Below, in pieces: positions 1 through 5,602 of a DNA stretch of 8,901 nt; the stretch's first letter is position 1; every line of letters starts with the position of its first letter. Both the position numbers and the translations under genes were made by a program. Origin of the DNA: Chitinispirillales bacterium. GTDB taxonomy: Bacteria; Fibrobacterota; Chitinivibrionia; Chitinivibrionales; Chitinispirillaceae. The notes under the pieces were generated by a model, which made no database searches, had not been told where the DNA came from, and was given only the letters and a program-made list of their open reading frames with translations. The DNA is taken from assembly GCA_031254445.1 (NCBI GenBank), contig JAIRUL010000213.1, positions 1-8,901 on the forward strand. Direction: 5' to 3'.

Positions 1-513
1 GAGGGCGGCGATACGGTTGGCGTCGCCGCTAATGCCGCCATTGATGCTATCGTTGATACAACCATTGGCTCCGCTGTTGGCACCGTCATCAATGCCGCCA
101 TCAGCGCCCCCCCGCACACACCTATACACCGTAACGGCCTTGGCCCCCTTGCCGACAACCGACTTCCCCGCCACCGGCCTAAAGACCCGCCCCACCGGGC
201 ACTGGTAGTACCGCGCGATCCACCCGTACAGCTTGAGCAGCGACCTGTTCGAGTCGGCCCAGTGCCCCTCCTTTATGTCGATTATCTCCTTGAGTTTTTC
301 CTTAAACGCCGACTCCTTCTTTATTTCGATAACCACGCCCCACACCCTGCTCCGTTTGACCTCCACTAAAACGGGCAGCCCTAAGGCGACCCTGCCGGCG
401 AACCTATGGGGGATTTCGTAGTCGTAGACGCCCGGTATGGCGACGGGGAAGGCGACGGCGGCGACGGTTCCGCAAGAATTTGCATTTTCTTGTTGAGATG
501 CGGCTGTTATCAT
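1..513 (-). CDS. priA: Primosomal protein N' (PriA helicase), N-terminal part, cut by window edge
   Basis: PriA is the 3'-5' DNA helicase that restarts stalled replication forks in the cytoplasm. Only the first 171 codons are here; the winged-helix, helicase and zinc-binding parts lie beyond the left edge. Residues about 16-118 match the PriA 3'-DNA-binding domain: VAAVAFPVAIPGVYDYEIP, then GLPVLVEVKRSRVWGVVIEI, and LYGWIARYYQCPVGRVFRP, the family's 'W(L/I)A.YY.CPLG.V' signature. The start is ATG at 513-511; an in-frame TAA lies three codons upstream (two codons between), and no clear Shine-Dalgarno is visible. From about residue 134 the protein becomes a Gly/Asn/Asp/Ser/Ile-rich low-complexity stretch where the winged-helix domain would be expected, which is odd for PriA. 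It is divergent from fapA. The family call is strong; integrity of the rest cannot be judged. Confidence 0.88.
   Translation of the reverse strand, partial: MITAASQQENANSCGTVAAVAFPVAIPGVYDYEIPHRFAGRVALGLPVLVEVKRSRVWGVVIEIKKESAFKEKLKEIIDIKEGHWADSNRSLLKLYGWIARYYQCPVGRVFRPVAGKSVVGKGAKAVTVYRCVRGGADGGIDDGANSGANGCINDSINGGISGDANRIAAL
16..114 (-). repeat. Low-complexity Gly/Asn/Asp/Ile repeat inside priA
   Basis: PriA residues 134-166 are built almost entirely from Gly, Ala, Asp, Asn, Ser and Ile (for example GGADGGIDDGANSGANG). The DNA is an imperfect repeat of GGC/ATT/GAT/AAC-type codons; on the plus strand AATGCCGCCAT recurs 60 bp apart (31 and 91). The reading frame stays open. It looks like an expanded linker between the 3'-DNA-binding domain and the next domain. 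Confidence 0.6.
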
Positions 514-528
514 TGTATATTAGACATA

Positions 529-556
529 GCGCGTATATTATTTTTTATATATGCGC
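529..556. promoter_or_regulatory. Imperfect inverted repeat between divergent priA and fapA
   Basis: GCGCGTATAT (529-538) and ATATATGCGC (547-556) form a 10-position inverted repeat with one G.T mismatch around an 8-base T-rich centre. It lies 15 bp upstream of the priA start in the 168-bp divergent spacer. It could be an operator or a leader hairpin. No promoter of good quality was recognised for either gene in this spacer. Confidence 0.3.
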
Positions 557-681
557 GGAATAGTTACCGTTCGCCCATCGGCGCTCATACGCAAGGAGCC
601 AACACGCGGGTTATACAGTAAGTTAATATTTTGCTTGCGGATTGTCTACACCTTTTTTATTTTTGGCGCGGAAAGGGTTTG

Positions 682-2691
682 ATGCCTAAGGATACCGGCG
701 ACCCCGATGCCGGCACGACGCTGCCGGACTTTGTCACCATCGCTGTGGAGGTCGCGCCGGACAAAATGTCGGCGTTGATATCGCTTGCGCCCGTGCCCGG
801 CGCGCCCTGCGGGAAGCTCACGCAGCAGCACCTAAAAGCCGCGCTGGAGGAGGCGGAGGTGGCCCGCGGCCTTGAGCCGGCGTCGCTTAGGGGCCTTGTG
901 GACGACTACAACGCCTCGCCGCGGGCCATCAACGCGCGCCAAGTCGCGAGCGGCAGGGGGCCGGAGCCGGAGAGGATCGGGGCGCTGCGCATCATCGTGA
1001 AGCACCTAAAGGACGGCGGCGACATCAACTCTGCGCGCGCAAGCAAGTACGCCTGGGAGATCGCCTCGTTCGCCGGCAAGTTCCAGCGGGTGGATCACGG
1101 GACCGTCGTCGCGCGCCGCAAAATGGGGTCGCCGAGCCTCCTCGGCTACGACGTTTTCGGCGGGCCGATAGAGCCGCCCCCGATGTCGGAGGAGGAGCGG
1201 TCGCAGGACAGCATCATCGTAAAAAACAACCTTTACATAGCCGGGTACACCTACGCCTCCGCCGTCACCGGCATCGCCTACGCCGACCAAAGGGGGCTGC
1301 CCGGGGTCATACCCCTCGCTTTCGACGGCATGGCGGAGGTTACAATCGCGCCGGACAAGATGTCCGCATCGGTCGCCGTGGCTCCCGCCGGCGAGGGGGG
1401 GGCGATGCCGACGGAGGCGGAGCTGCGCGAAATGCTCCGGGGCAAGGGCGTCCTCTACGGCGTAAACGACGGGGCGGTAGCCAACCTGATGGCGATGTTC
1501 GCGCGCGGCCTGAGCGGGCGGGAGGAGTACACCATAGCCGAGGGCGCCCCGCCCGTAAAGGGCGACGACGGGCGCGTAGACTTTACTTTCAACACCGACT
1601 CGTCGCCCACGCCCATCGTCGCCGACGACGGCAACGCCGACTACAAGAGCATAAGCATCGTGACCTCGGTGGGCGCGGGCTCGGTGCTGGCGCGGCTCAT
1701 CCACCCCAAAAAGGGCACGCCGGGAATGAACGTCATAGGGCGCGTCCTGCCCGCGCTCGACGGCGCCCCCGTGAGGCTCCCCATTGGGGCGAACACCGCC
1801 GCAAGCCCCGACGACCCCGACACGCTCGTCGCGCTTGCCGACGGCATCGCGCGCTTCGACGGCGCGGCGGTCAACGTATCGGAGGGCTACTCGGTCCCTG
1901 GCGACGTGGACTACTCGACCGGCAGCATAAACTACGAAAAGTCAATCGTGATAAACGGCGACATAAAGAGCGGCTTCGGCGTGACATGCGGCGGCGACCT
2001 GCAGGTGAGCGGCCTCATAGAATACTGCATGGTGGCGGTGGAGGGGAACGTGCTCTGCCGCTACGGCTTCGTGGGCAACGGCAAAGGGGTCATCGAGGCC
2101 AAGGGCGACGTGAACCTCAACTTCATGAAGAACCAAACCGTCATAGCCGGCGGCAACGTCAACATCGCCAAGGAGGCGATAAACAGCAGCATCACCGCGC
2201 ACAAATCCATAAAGGTCTACGGCAACAGCCTCTCCGTCGCCGGCGGGACGCTCGTCGCAAACGAGTCCATCGTGCTCAAGACCGTGGGCAACATCAGCGG
2301 CGTCAAGACAACGCTCCAGATAGAACACGACCCTGAACTTGTACGGGAGGCAAGCAACGCGACGGACGCCATAGCGCAGCTCGAAGACAACATAAAGAGG
2401 CTGAACGCGACTATAAGCGCGCTCCCGCCGACCAAACGCAACGACAAGGAGTTCATGCGCAAGATGAAAAACGCCATCATCGTGATAAGGCAGCAAATCG
2501 CGACCCTAGAGGACAGGGTGCGTGTGCTAAACACAGCGATGAACAAGTTCGAAAACAGATTCGTGAGGATAGACCGCTGCGCCTACCCGGGCACAACGAT
2601 AAAGTTCGGGACAAAAAATATGGCGCTGTCGGATATGCTGGCGGGGGGGAAGACTATTAGGGTGGTGGATTCGGAGATACGGGTTTTATGA
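682..2691 (+). CDS. FapA/DUF342 family polysaccharide- or flagellar-assembly-type protein
   Basis: This 669-residue protein belongs to the FapA (flagellar assembly protein A, DUF342) family; members occur in flagellated and non-flagellated bacteria and their biochemical role is poorly known. Residues about 18-79 and 219-276 look like two copies of the N-terminal domain (VAPDKMSALISLAP and IAPDKMSASVAVAP). The core follows at about 334-354 (VLARLIHPKKGTPGMNVIGR), then a right-handed beta-helix-like repeat at 418-542 (SIVINGDIKSG, GGDLQVSG, GDVNLNF, GGNVNIAKEAINSS). A coiled coil spans about 553-626, and a short C-terminal domain ends the protein. The start is ATG at 682, preceded by GGAAAGGG 4 nt upstream, rather than the in-frame TTG at 631, which would add 17 residues of poor character. 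There is no signal peptide, so it is probably cytoplasmic. No flagellar gene is adjacent. The TGA stop opens a repeat element with three further in-frame TGA codons. Confidence 0.88.
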   Translation: MPKDTGDPDAGTTLPDFVTIAVEVAPDKMSALISLAPVPGAPCGKLTQQHLKAALEEAEVARGLEPASLRGLVDDYNASPRAINARQVASGRGPEPERIGALRIIVKHLKDGGDINSARASKYAWEIASFAGKFQRVDHGTVVARRKMGSPSLLGYDVFGGPIEPPPMSEEERSQDSIIVKNNLYIAGYTYASAVTGIAYADQRGLPGVIPLAFDGMAEVTIAPDKMSASVAVAPAGEGGAMPTEAELREMLRGKGVLYGVNDGAVANLMAMFARGLSGREEYTIAEGAPPVKGDDGRVDFTFNTDSSPTPIVADDGNADYKSISIVTSVGAGSVLARLIHPKKGTPGMNVIGRVLPALDGAPVRLPIGANTAASPDDPDTLVALADGIARFDGAAVNVSEGYSVPGDVDYSTGSINYEKSIVINGDIKSGFGVTCGGDLQVSGLIEYCMVAVEGNVLCRYGFVGNGKGVIEAKGDVNLNFMKNQTVIAGGNVNIAKEAINSSITAHKSIKVYGNSLSVAGGTLVANESIVLKTVGNISGVKTTLQIEHDPELVREASNATDAIAQLEDNIKRLNATISALPPTKRNDKEFMRKMKNAIIVIRQQIATLEDRVRVLNTAMNKFENRFVRIDRCAYPGTTIKFGTKNMALSDMLAGGKTIRVVDSEIRVL

Positions 2692-2793
2692 TTTTGACTT
2701 TGACGTTGACTTTGTGCGGCGGCTTTAGCCGCCACACGTTATGAAGCCGTAGGCTTCGCCTGAAAAAGATTTTAAAGAATTTGACTTTGACTT
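2692..2793 (+). repeat. Dispersed double-hairpin repeat, copy 1 (between convergent genes)
   Basis: Directly after the fapA stop comes a TTTGAC-type hexamer tract, then hairpin A (GGCGGC TTTA GCCGCC at 2718-2733, outer GTG/CAC pairs at 2714-2716 and 2735-2737 across one mismatch), the linker GTTAT, hairpin B (GAAGCC GTA GGCTTC, 2743-2757), and an AT-rich tail ending in TTTGACTTTGAC. It has the same layout as copies 2 and 3. It fills almost all of the spacer between fapA and the converging outer membrane protein gene, so it may act as a bidirectional 3'-end element. No U-tract follows the hairpins, so it is not a classical intrinsic terminator. Confidence 0.85.
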
Positions 2794-2806
2794 AAATCTT
2801 TTTACA

Positions 2807-3688
2807 TCAACTACTACCCTTTTTCCCCCCAAGCCCTACCTTAAACGACAGGCCAAAATTCCACGCTACCGAATGGAAGTGTTCAAGGTCGCTGCCCTTG
2901 TCGGCCCACCACGCGGCGGGATAGAGAATCGGGCGGAAATCTAAGCTGATGGACGAACCCCTCAGAAAACTTAGGGAATGCTCGATGTCTATGAATTGCA
3001 AGTCTACCTCAAGGCCGACTTGAAAACCTATGCCGACGCTGAACGCGCCGGGCTTTTGCGTCCATGTCGAATCTATCGGCTTCGACGCTCCGGTGGCGGT
3101 GTCTATATATACTTTAGTCACCGTCGTATCCTTTGACGTGCCGTACCACCCAAACGCAACTCCGGGACCCACGTACCAGCAGAGCGCGGCATCGTCCGAG
3201 AGCTTAAAGCGTAGGTCGTAAAAGCCCTGCGCCTCAATAATAAACTCGGAATAATCGTGCCTGCCATCGCCCCATCCCATATTCATGCCGACATCCATGC
3301 GCCCGCTCTCGGAGAGCCCTATCCCAACGCCTAAAGCCACGCCCCAAGTCGGGCCAATGCCGAAGCGCAGGCCTAGCGTGTTGCCGATCTTCTCGCCGGG
3401 AGGCGCGTCTTTCTTGCTCTCCTTCTTCTTAGCCGAGGAGGTGTCTACCTCCGGCTTCGGCGCGATGGTAATCTCGTTCTTCGGCACGAACTCCGGCGCG
3501 GCGGCCGCGCCGCCCTCTTCTTCAAGCACCATCCGCCGCATCTTCTCGACGCTGAACTCGTCGGCGTCGTCGGAAGAGATGAAATCATTGTCGCCGTAAG
3601 AGCCGAGGCCGCCATCTTGAGCGGCGGCTGGGATCGAGAGGGCGGCTAGGATTGCGGCGATGGACGCAACTGTCGATAGTTTTTTCAT
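2807..3688 (-). CDS. Secreted outer-membrane beta-barrel-like protein, family unassigned
   Basis: This 293-residue protein has a clear Sec signal peptide: MKK, a hydrophobic core at residues 4-20, and AAA before Q24 as a signal peptidase I site. After it comes an acidic, disordered segment (24-70), a lysine-rich linker (about 80-100), and from about 105 to 288 alternating Gly/aromatic strands (GLRFGIGPTWGVALGVGIGL, AALCWYVGPGVAFGWYG, SVGIGFQVGLEVDLQF) typical of an outer-membrane beta barrel. The last strand (WNFGLSFKVGL) is followed by a GGKKGSS tail rather than ending in a terminal aromatic residue. The start was set at 3688 because GGAGG sits 5 nt upstream; an earlier in-frame start at 3718 would place ten residues before the signal peptide and lies upstream of this ribosome binding site. 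The gene has its own promoter (3708-3737) and appears monocistronic. I do not recognise a named family; a structural or porin role is inference. Confidence 0.8.
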   Translation of the reverse strand: MKKLSTVASIAAILAALSIPAAAQDGGLGSYGDNDFISSDDADEFSVEKMRRMVLEEEGGAAAAPEFVPKNEITIAPKPEVDTSSAKKKESKKDAPPGEKIGNTLGLRFGIGPTWGVALGVGIGLSESGRMDVGMNMGWGDGRHDYSEFIIEAQGFYDLRFKLSDDAALCWYVGPGVAFGWYGTSKDTTVTKVYIDTATGASKPIDSTWTQKPGAFSVGIGFQVGLEVDLQFIDIEHSLSFLRGSSISLDFRPILYPAAWWADKGSDLEHFHSVAWNFGLSFKVGLGGKKGSS

Positions 3689-3707
3689 AATATCCTCCAT
3701 ACAATAC

Positions 3708-3737
3708 AATATAATCAAATTAAAAGATAAAAGTCAA
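3708..3737 (-). promoter_or_regulatory. Sigma-70-type promoter of the outer membrane protein gene
   Basis: On the minus strand TTGACT (3737-3732) and TATATT (3713-3708) are 18 nt apart, each 5 of 6 to consensus; TTATAT with 17-nt spacing overlaps. Transcription would begin near 3701, leaving a leader of about 13 nt with the GGAGG site. The -35 hexamer is the AAGTCAAA end of the adjacent degenerate repeat unit. Confidence 0.65.
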
Positions 3738-3771
3738 ATTCTTTTAATGCTGTTGGGGACGAAGCCTAAAG
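3731..3771 (-). repeat. Degenerate unit of the dispersed repeat, next to copy 2
   Basis: AAGTCAAATTCTTTTAA is followed by a diverged middle and then GACGAAGCCTAAAG, which repeats the left part of copy 2 38 bp away (TCAAATTCTTT at 3734 and 3772). Both hairpins are missing. The 41-bp partial units beside copy 3 have the same organisation, so addition of truncated units on this side of the element is recurrent. Confidence 0.65.
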
Positions 3772-3857
3772 TCAAATTCTTTAAATCTTTTTCAGACGAA
3801 GCCTACGGCTTCATAACGTGTGGCGGCTAAAGCCGCCACACAAAGTCAAAATCAAAG
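3772..3857 (-). repeat. Dispersed double-hairpin repeat, copy 2 (after the rhomboid gene)
   Basis: Read on the minus strand from the rhomboid stop: a TTTGAC-type tract, hairpin A (an 11-bp perfect stem, 3818-3828 with 3831-3841), the linker GTTAT, hairpin B (3798-3812, GAAGCC/GGCTTC with a 3-nt loop), then GTCTGAAAAAGATTTAAAG. The orientation relative to the gene it follows is the same as in copy 1. The rhomboid TGA is the first of three in-frame TGA codons provided by the hexamer tract. Confidence 0.88.
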
Positions 3858-4499
3858 TCAACCGCGTCTCTTCATCCTAAACATCCATTTGTTGAACCCT
3901 ACCCGCGCGGCAGGACCCGCCTTTAGGTAGACCCACGCGACCGCTATCCCCCCCAAATGCGTCAAATGAGCCACGTTGCCGCCGCCCCTTATGGAGAAGA
4001 GCACGGATATGACGGCGTAGCCTATAACGAGCGTCCGCATCCTCATCGGGAAGATGCCGAAGAGCATCACCTGCCTATGCGGGTAGTAGACGGCGTAGGC
4101 GGTGAGCAGGCCCAAAACCGCGCCGGACGCGCCTATTATTATAACATACGGATTTACAAAGAAATAGAGCAACGAAAAAAGCCCCGCGCCTACGCCGCAG
4201 ACGAAGTAGAATGCCAAAAATTTCCGCCGCCCCCAAATCTCCTCGAGCTCCGCGCCGAACCACCACAGCGTGAGCATGTTGAAGAGGATGTGGAAAAGCT
4301 CGTTAGGCGCGTGCAGAAACATGTAGGTGGCGAGCCGCCAAAGCTGAAAGCGCGAAAAACCCTCGTACGGGCGCAGCGCGCAAAGGCCGGTCAGCGCGTC
4401 GCCAACGGACGGCATCATCTGGAGGATGAAGACAACGACATTCGCGCCTATCAGCCACTTTACGCACGGCGAAAGGCGAGGGGTGTGGAGGTACATCAT
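3858..4499 (-). CDS. Rhomboid family intramembrane serine protease
   Basis: This 213-residue protein should sit in the inner membrane with about six transmembrane helices and cleave membrane-anchored substrates within the bilayer. Key features are visible: WRLATYMFLHA and the HxxxN motif H70-ILF-N74 in helix 2, an E-W-G-R loop at about 87-91, the catalytic serine in GAS(125)G, and the catalytic histidine H181 in AHLTHLGG; H178 is three residues before it. The length is normal for a minimal bacterial rhomboid and no accessory domain is fused. The last 15 residues are basic and would face the cytoplasm. It starts 49 bp after coaD on the same strand, so it may be the last gene of the cluster or have its own promoter; the ribosome binding site is weak. 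The substrate is unknown. Confidence 0.93.
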   Translation of the reverse strand: MMYLHTPRLSPCVKWLIGANVVVFILQMMPSVGDALTGLCALRPYEGFSRFQLWRLATYMFLHAPNELFHILFNMLTLWWFGAELEEIWGRRKFLAFYFVCGVGAGLFSLLYFFVNPYVIIIGASGAVLGLLTAYAVYYPHRQVMLFGIFPMRMRTLVIGYAVISVLFSIRGGGNVAHLTHLGGIAVAWVYLKAGPAARVGFNKWMFRMKRRG

Positions 4500-4548
4500 A
4501 ATTGCGCCAATCCGGTGTTAATTGTTCTTAAAGGCAATGCCCAACGGC

Positions 4549-5022
4549 TCACATCTTCTCCAAAAGCCTCCGCTTCACAACGTCCGGCACGAACGCCCCG
4601 ATGTCGCCCCCGTGCCGCGCTATCTGCTTGACCAGGGTCGAGTTCAAATACGTGTACTCCGCGCTCGGCATGAAGAAGACCGTCTCGGCGCTCTCAAGCA
4701 TGTTGCGGTTCGTGTACGCCATCTGAAACTCGTAGTCGAAGTCGGACATAGCGCGCAATCCGCGTATTATCGCCGACGCGCCGTACTCCTTTACGCAGCT
4801 GACGATAAGCCCGGAGTAGCCTATGACCTCTATGCGCGGGAGGTCTTTCAGCGCCTCGCGCGCCATATCCACGCGCTCGCCCGGCGTAAATAGCGGGCTC
4901 TTAGACTGGTTCACCGCAACAACGGCGATGACGCGCTTGAAGACCTTCGAGGCCCGCACCGCTATGTCGATGTGGCCGTAGGTTATGGGGTCAAACGTCC
5001 CGGGGTAGATAGCTGTCGGCAT
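4549..5022 (-). CDS. coaD: Phosphopantetheine adenylyltransferase
   Basis: CoaD transfers AMP from ATP to 4'-phosphopantetheine, giving dephospho-CoA, the penultimate step of coenzyme A synthesis in the cytoplasm. At 157 residues it has the normal length for the bacterial enzyme. The nucleotidyltransferase signature is intact: YPGTFDPITYGH at residues 6-17, with T14-x-G16-H17. Also present are IIRGLRAMSDFDYE and, near the C-terminus, YTYLNSTLVKQIARHGGDI in place of the usual ISSS-type motif. The start ATG at 5022 has AAGGAG 4 nt upstream and lies inside the end of rsmD (32-bp overlap), a gene pairing common in bacteria and consistent with translational coupling. Identity is secure. Confidence 0.96.
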   Translation of the reverse strand: MPTAIYPGTFDPITYGHIDIAVRASKVFKRVIAVVAVNQSKSPLFTPGERVDMAREALKDLPRIEVIGYSGLIVSCVKEYGASAIIRGLRAMSDFDYEFQMAYTNRNMLESAETVFFMPSAEYTYLNSTLVKQIARHGGDIGAFVPDVVKRRLLEKM

Positions 5023-5599
5023 CTCGCTCCTTACCGTATAGTTCTATGACCGTGTCGGAATAGACGCGGGCCTCGATGATATCGGCCTTGCCCTCGGTGC
5101 CCGCGGCCTTTTTCTCCTTGGGGCGGCGGCGGCGCTCGTAAATCAACAATCCGCCGGCGTTGACTAACGGCAAAAGCTTAGGAACCAGCCCGCCAAGCTC
5201 GGCGTCGCCGTATGGCGGATCGTAAAAGACAATGTCGTACCCGCGCCCTTCGCCCAAAGGCCTATCCGCAAACGTCCGCGCGTCGCCCCGCACCACCCGC
5301 GCCCTGCCGGCGACCCCAAGCCTATAGGCATTGCCGCTTATCGCCGCCGCCGCCGCCTTGTCCGCCTCCACAAAGTCGACCCGCGCCGCGCCGCGGCTCA
5401 ACAGCTCAAACCCAAACGCCCCGCTGCCGGCGCAGATGTCCGCCGCAACGCACCCGCGTATACGCTTTTTCACTATCTCCGCAACCGACTCCCGCACCCG
5501 CTCCTGCGTAGGCCGGAAGCGAACGCCGCCGGGGGCCGGGCCGGGGTCGACGACTACATAGCGGCCTTTTAGGCCGCCGGAGATGATTCGCAGTTTCAT
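4991..5599 (-). CDS. rsmD: 16S rRNA (guanine(966)-N(2))-methyltransferase
   Basis: RsmD uses S-adenosylmethionine to methylate the N2 of guanine 966 of 16S rRNA during 30S assembly. The 202-residue protein shows the family order: RIISGGLKGR near the start, RPTQERVRESV (residues 29-39), the SAM-binding loop DICAGSGAFGFELLSRGA (54-71), an acidic residue after strand 2 (VEADK, E78), and the catalytic DPPY motif at 127-130. The C-terminus has a lysine-rich insert (about 160-173) before the last strand. The start is 3 bp after the stop of the PilN-like gene, with a modest AGAG-type ribosome binding site, so it is probably co-transcribed and coupled with it. The 3' end overlaps coaD. Confidence 0.94.
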   Translation of the reverse strand: MKLRIISGGLKGRYVVVDPGPAPGGVRFRPTQERVRESVAEIVKKRIRGCVAADICAGSGAFGFELLSRGAARVDFVEADKAAAAAISGNAYRLGVAGRARVVRGDARTFADRPLGEGRGYDIVFYDPPYGDAELGGLVPKLLPLVNAGGLLIYERRRRPKEKKAAGTEGKADIIEARVYSDTVIELYGKERDADSYLPRDV

Positions 5600-5602
5600 A
5601 AA

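Noticed and set aside
17..421. Plus-strand ORFs of 62-63 codons opposite priA
   Set aside because: They are proline/threonine-rich shadows of the minus-strand PriA frame, which has clear family motifs.
406..621. Plus-strand 71-codon ORF spanning the priA start
   Set aside because: It overlaps the priA N-terminus and the divergent spacer and has no recognisable domain or ribosome binding site.
1006..2546. Long minus-strand ORFs opposite fapA
   Set aside because: These are antisense frames held open by high GC; the plus-strand frame has the FapA domains and a good start.
2692..2793. Classical rho-independent terminator
   Set aside because: Hairpins are strong but no run of U follows either of them, so the standard signature is missing.
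3688..3718. Upstream start of the outer membrane protein at 3718
   Set aside because: It precedes the predicted transcription start and the GGAGG site and would put ten residues before a well-formed signal peptide.
3957..4893. Plus-strand ORFs opposite rhomboid and coaD (224 and 123 codons)
   Set aside because: Both minus-strand genes carry intact catalytic motifs; the plus frames have biased Arg/Pro/Ala composition typical of shadows.
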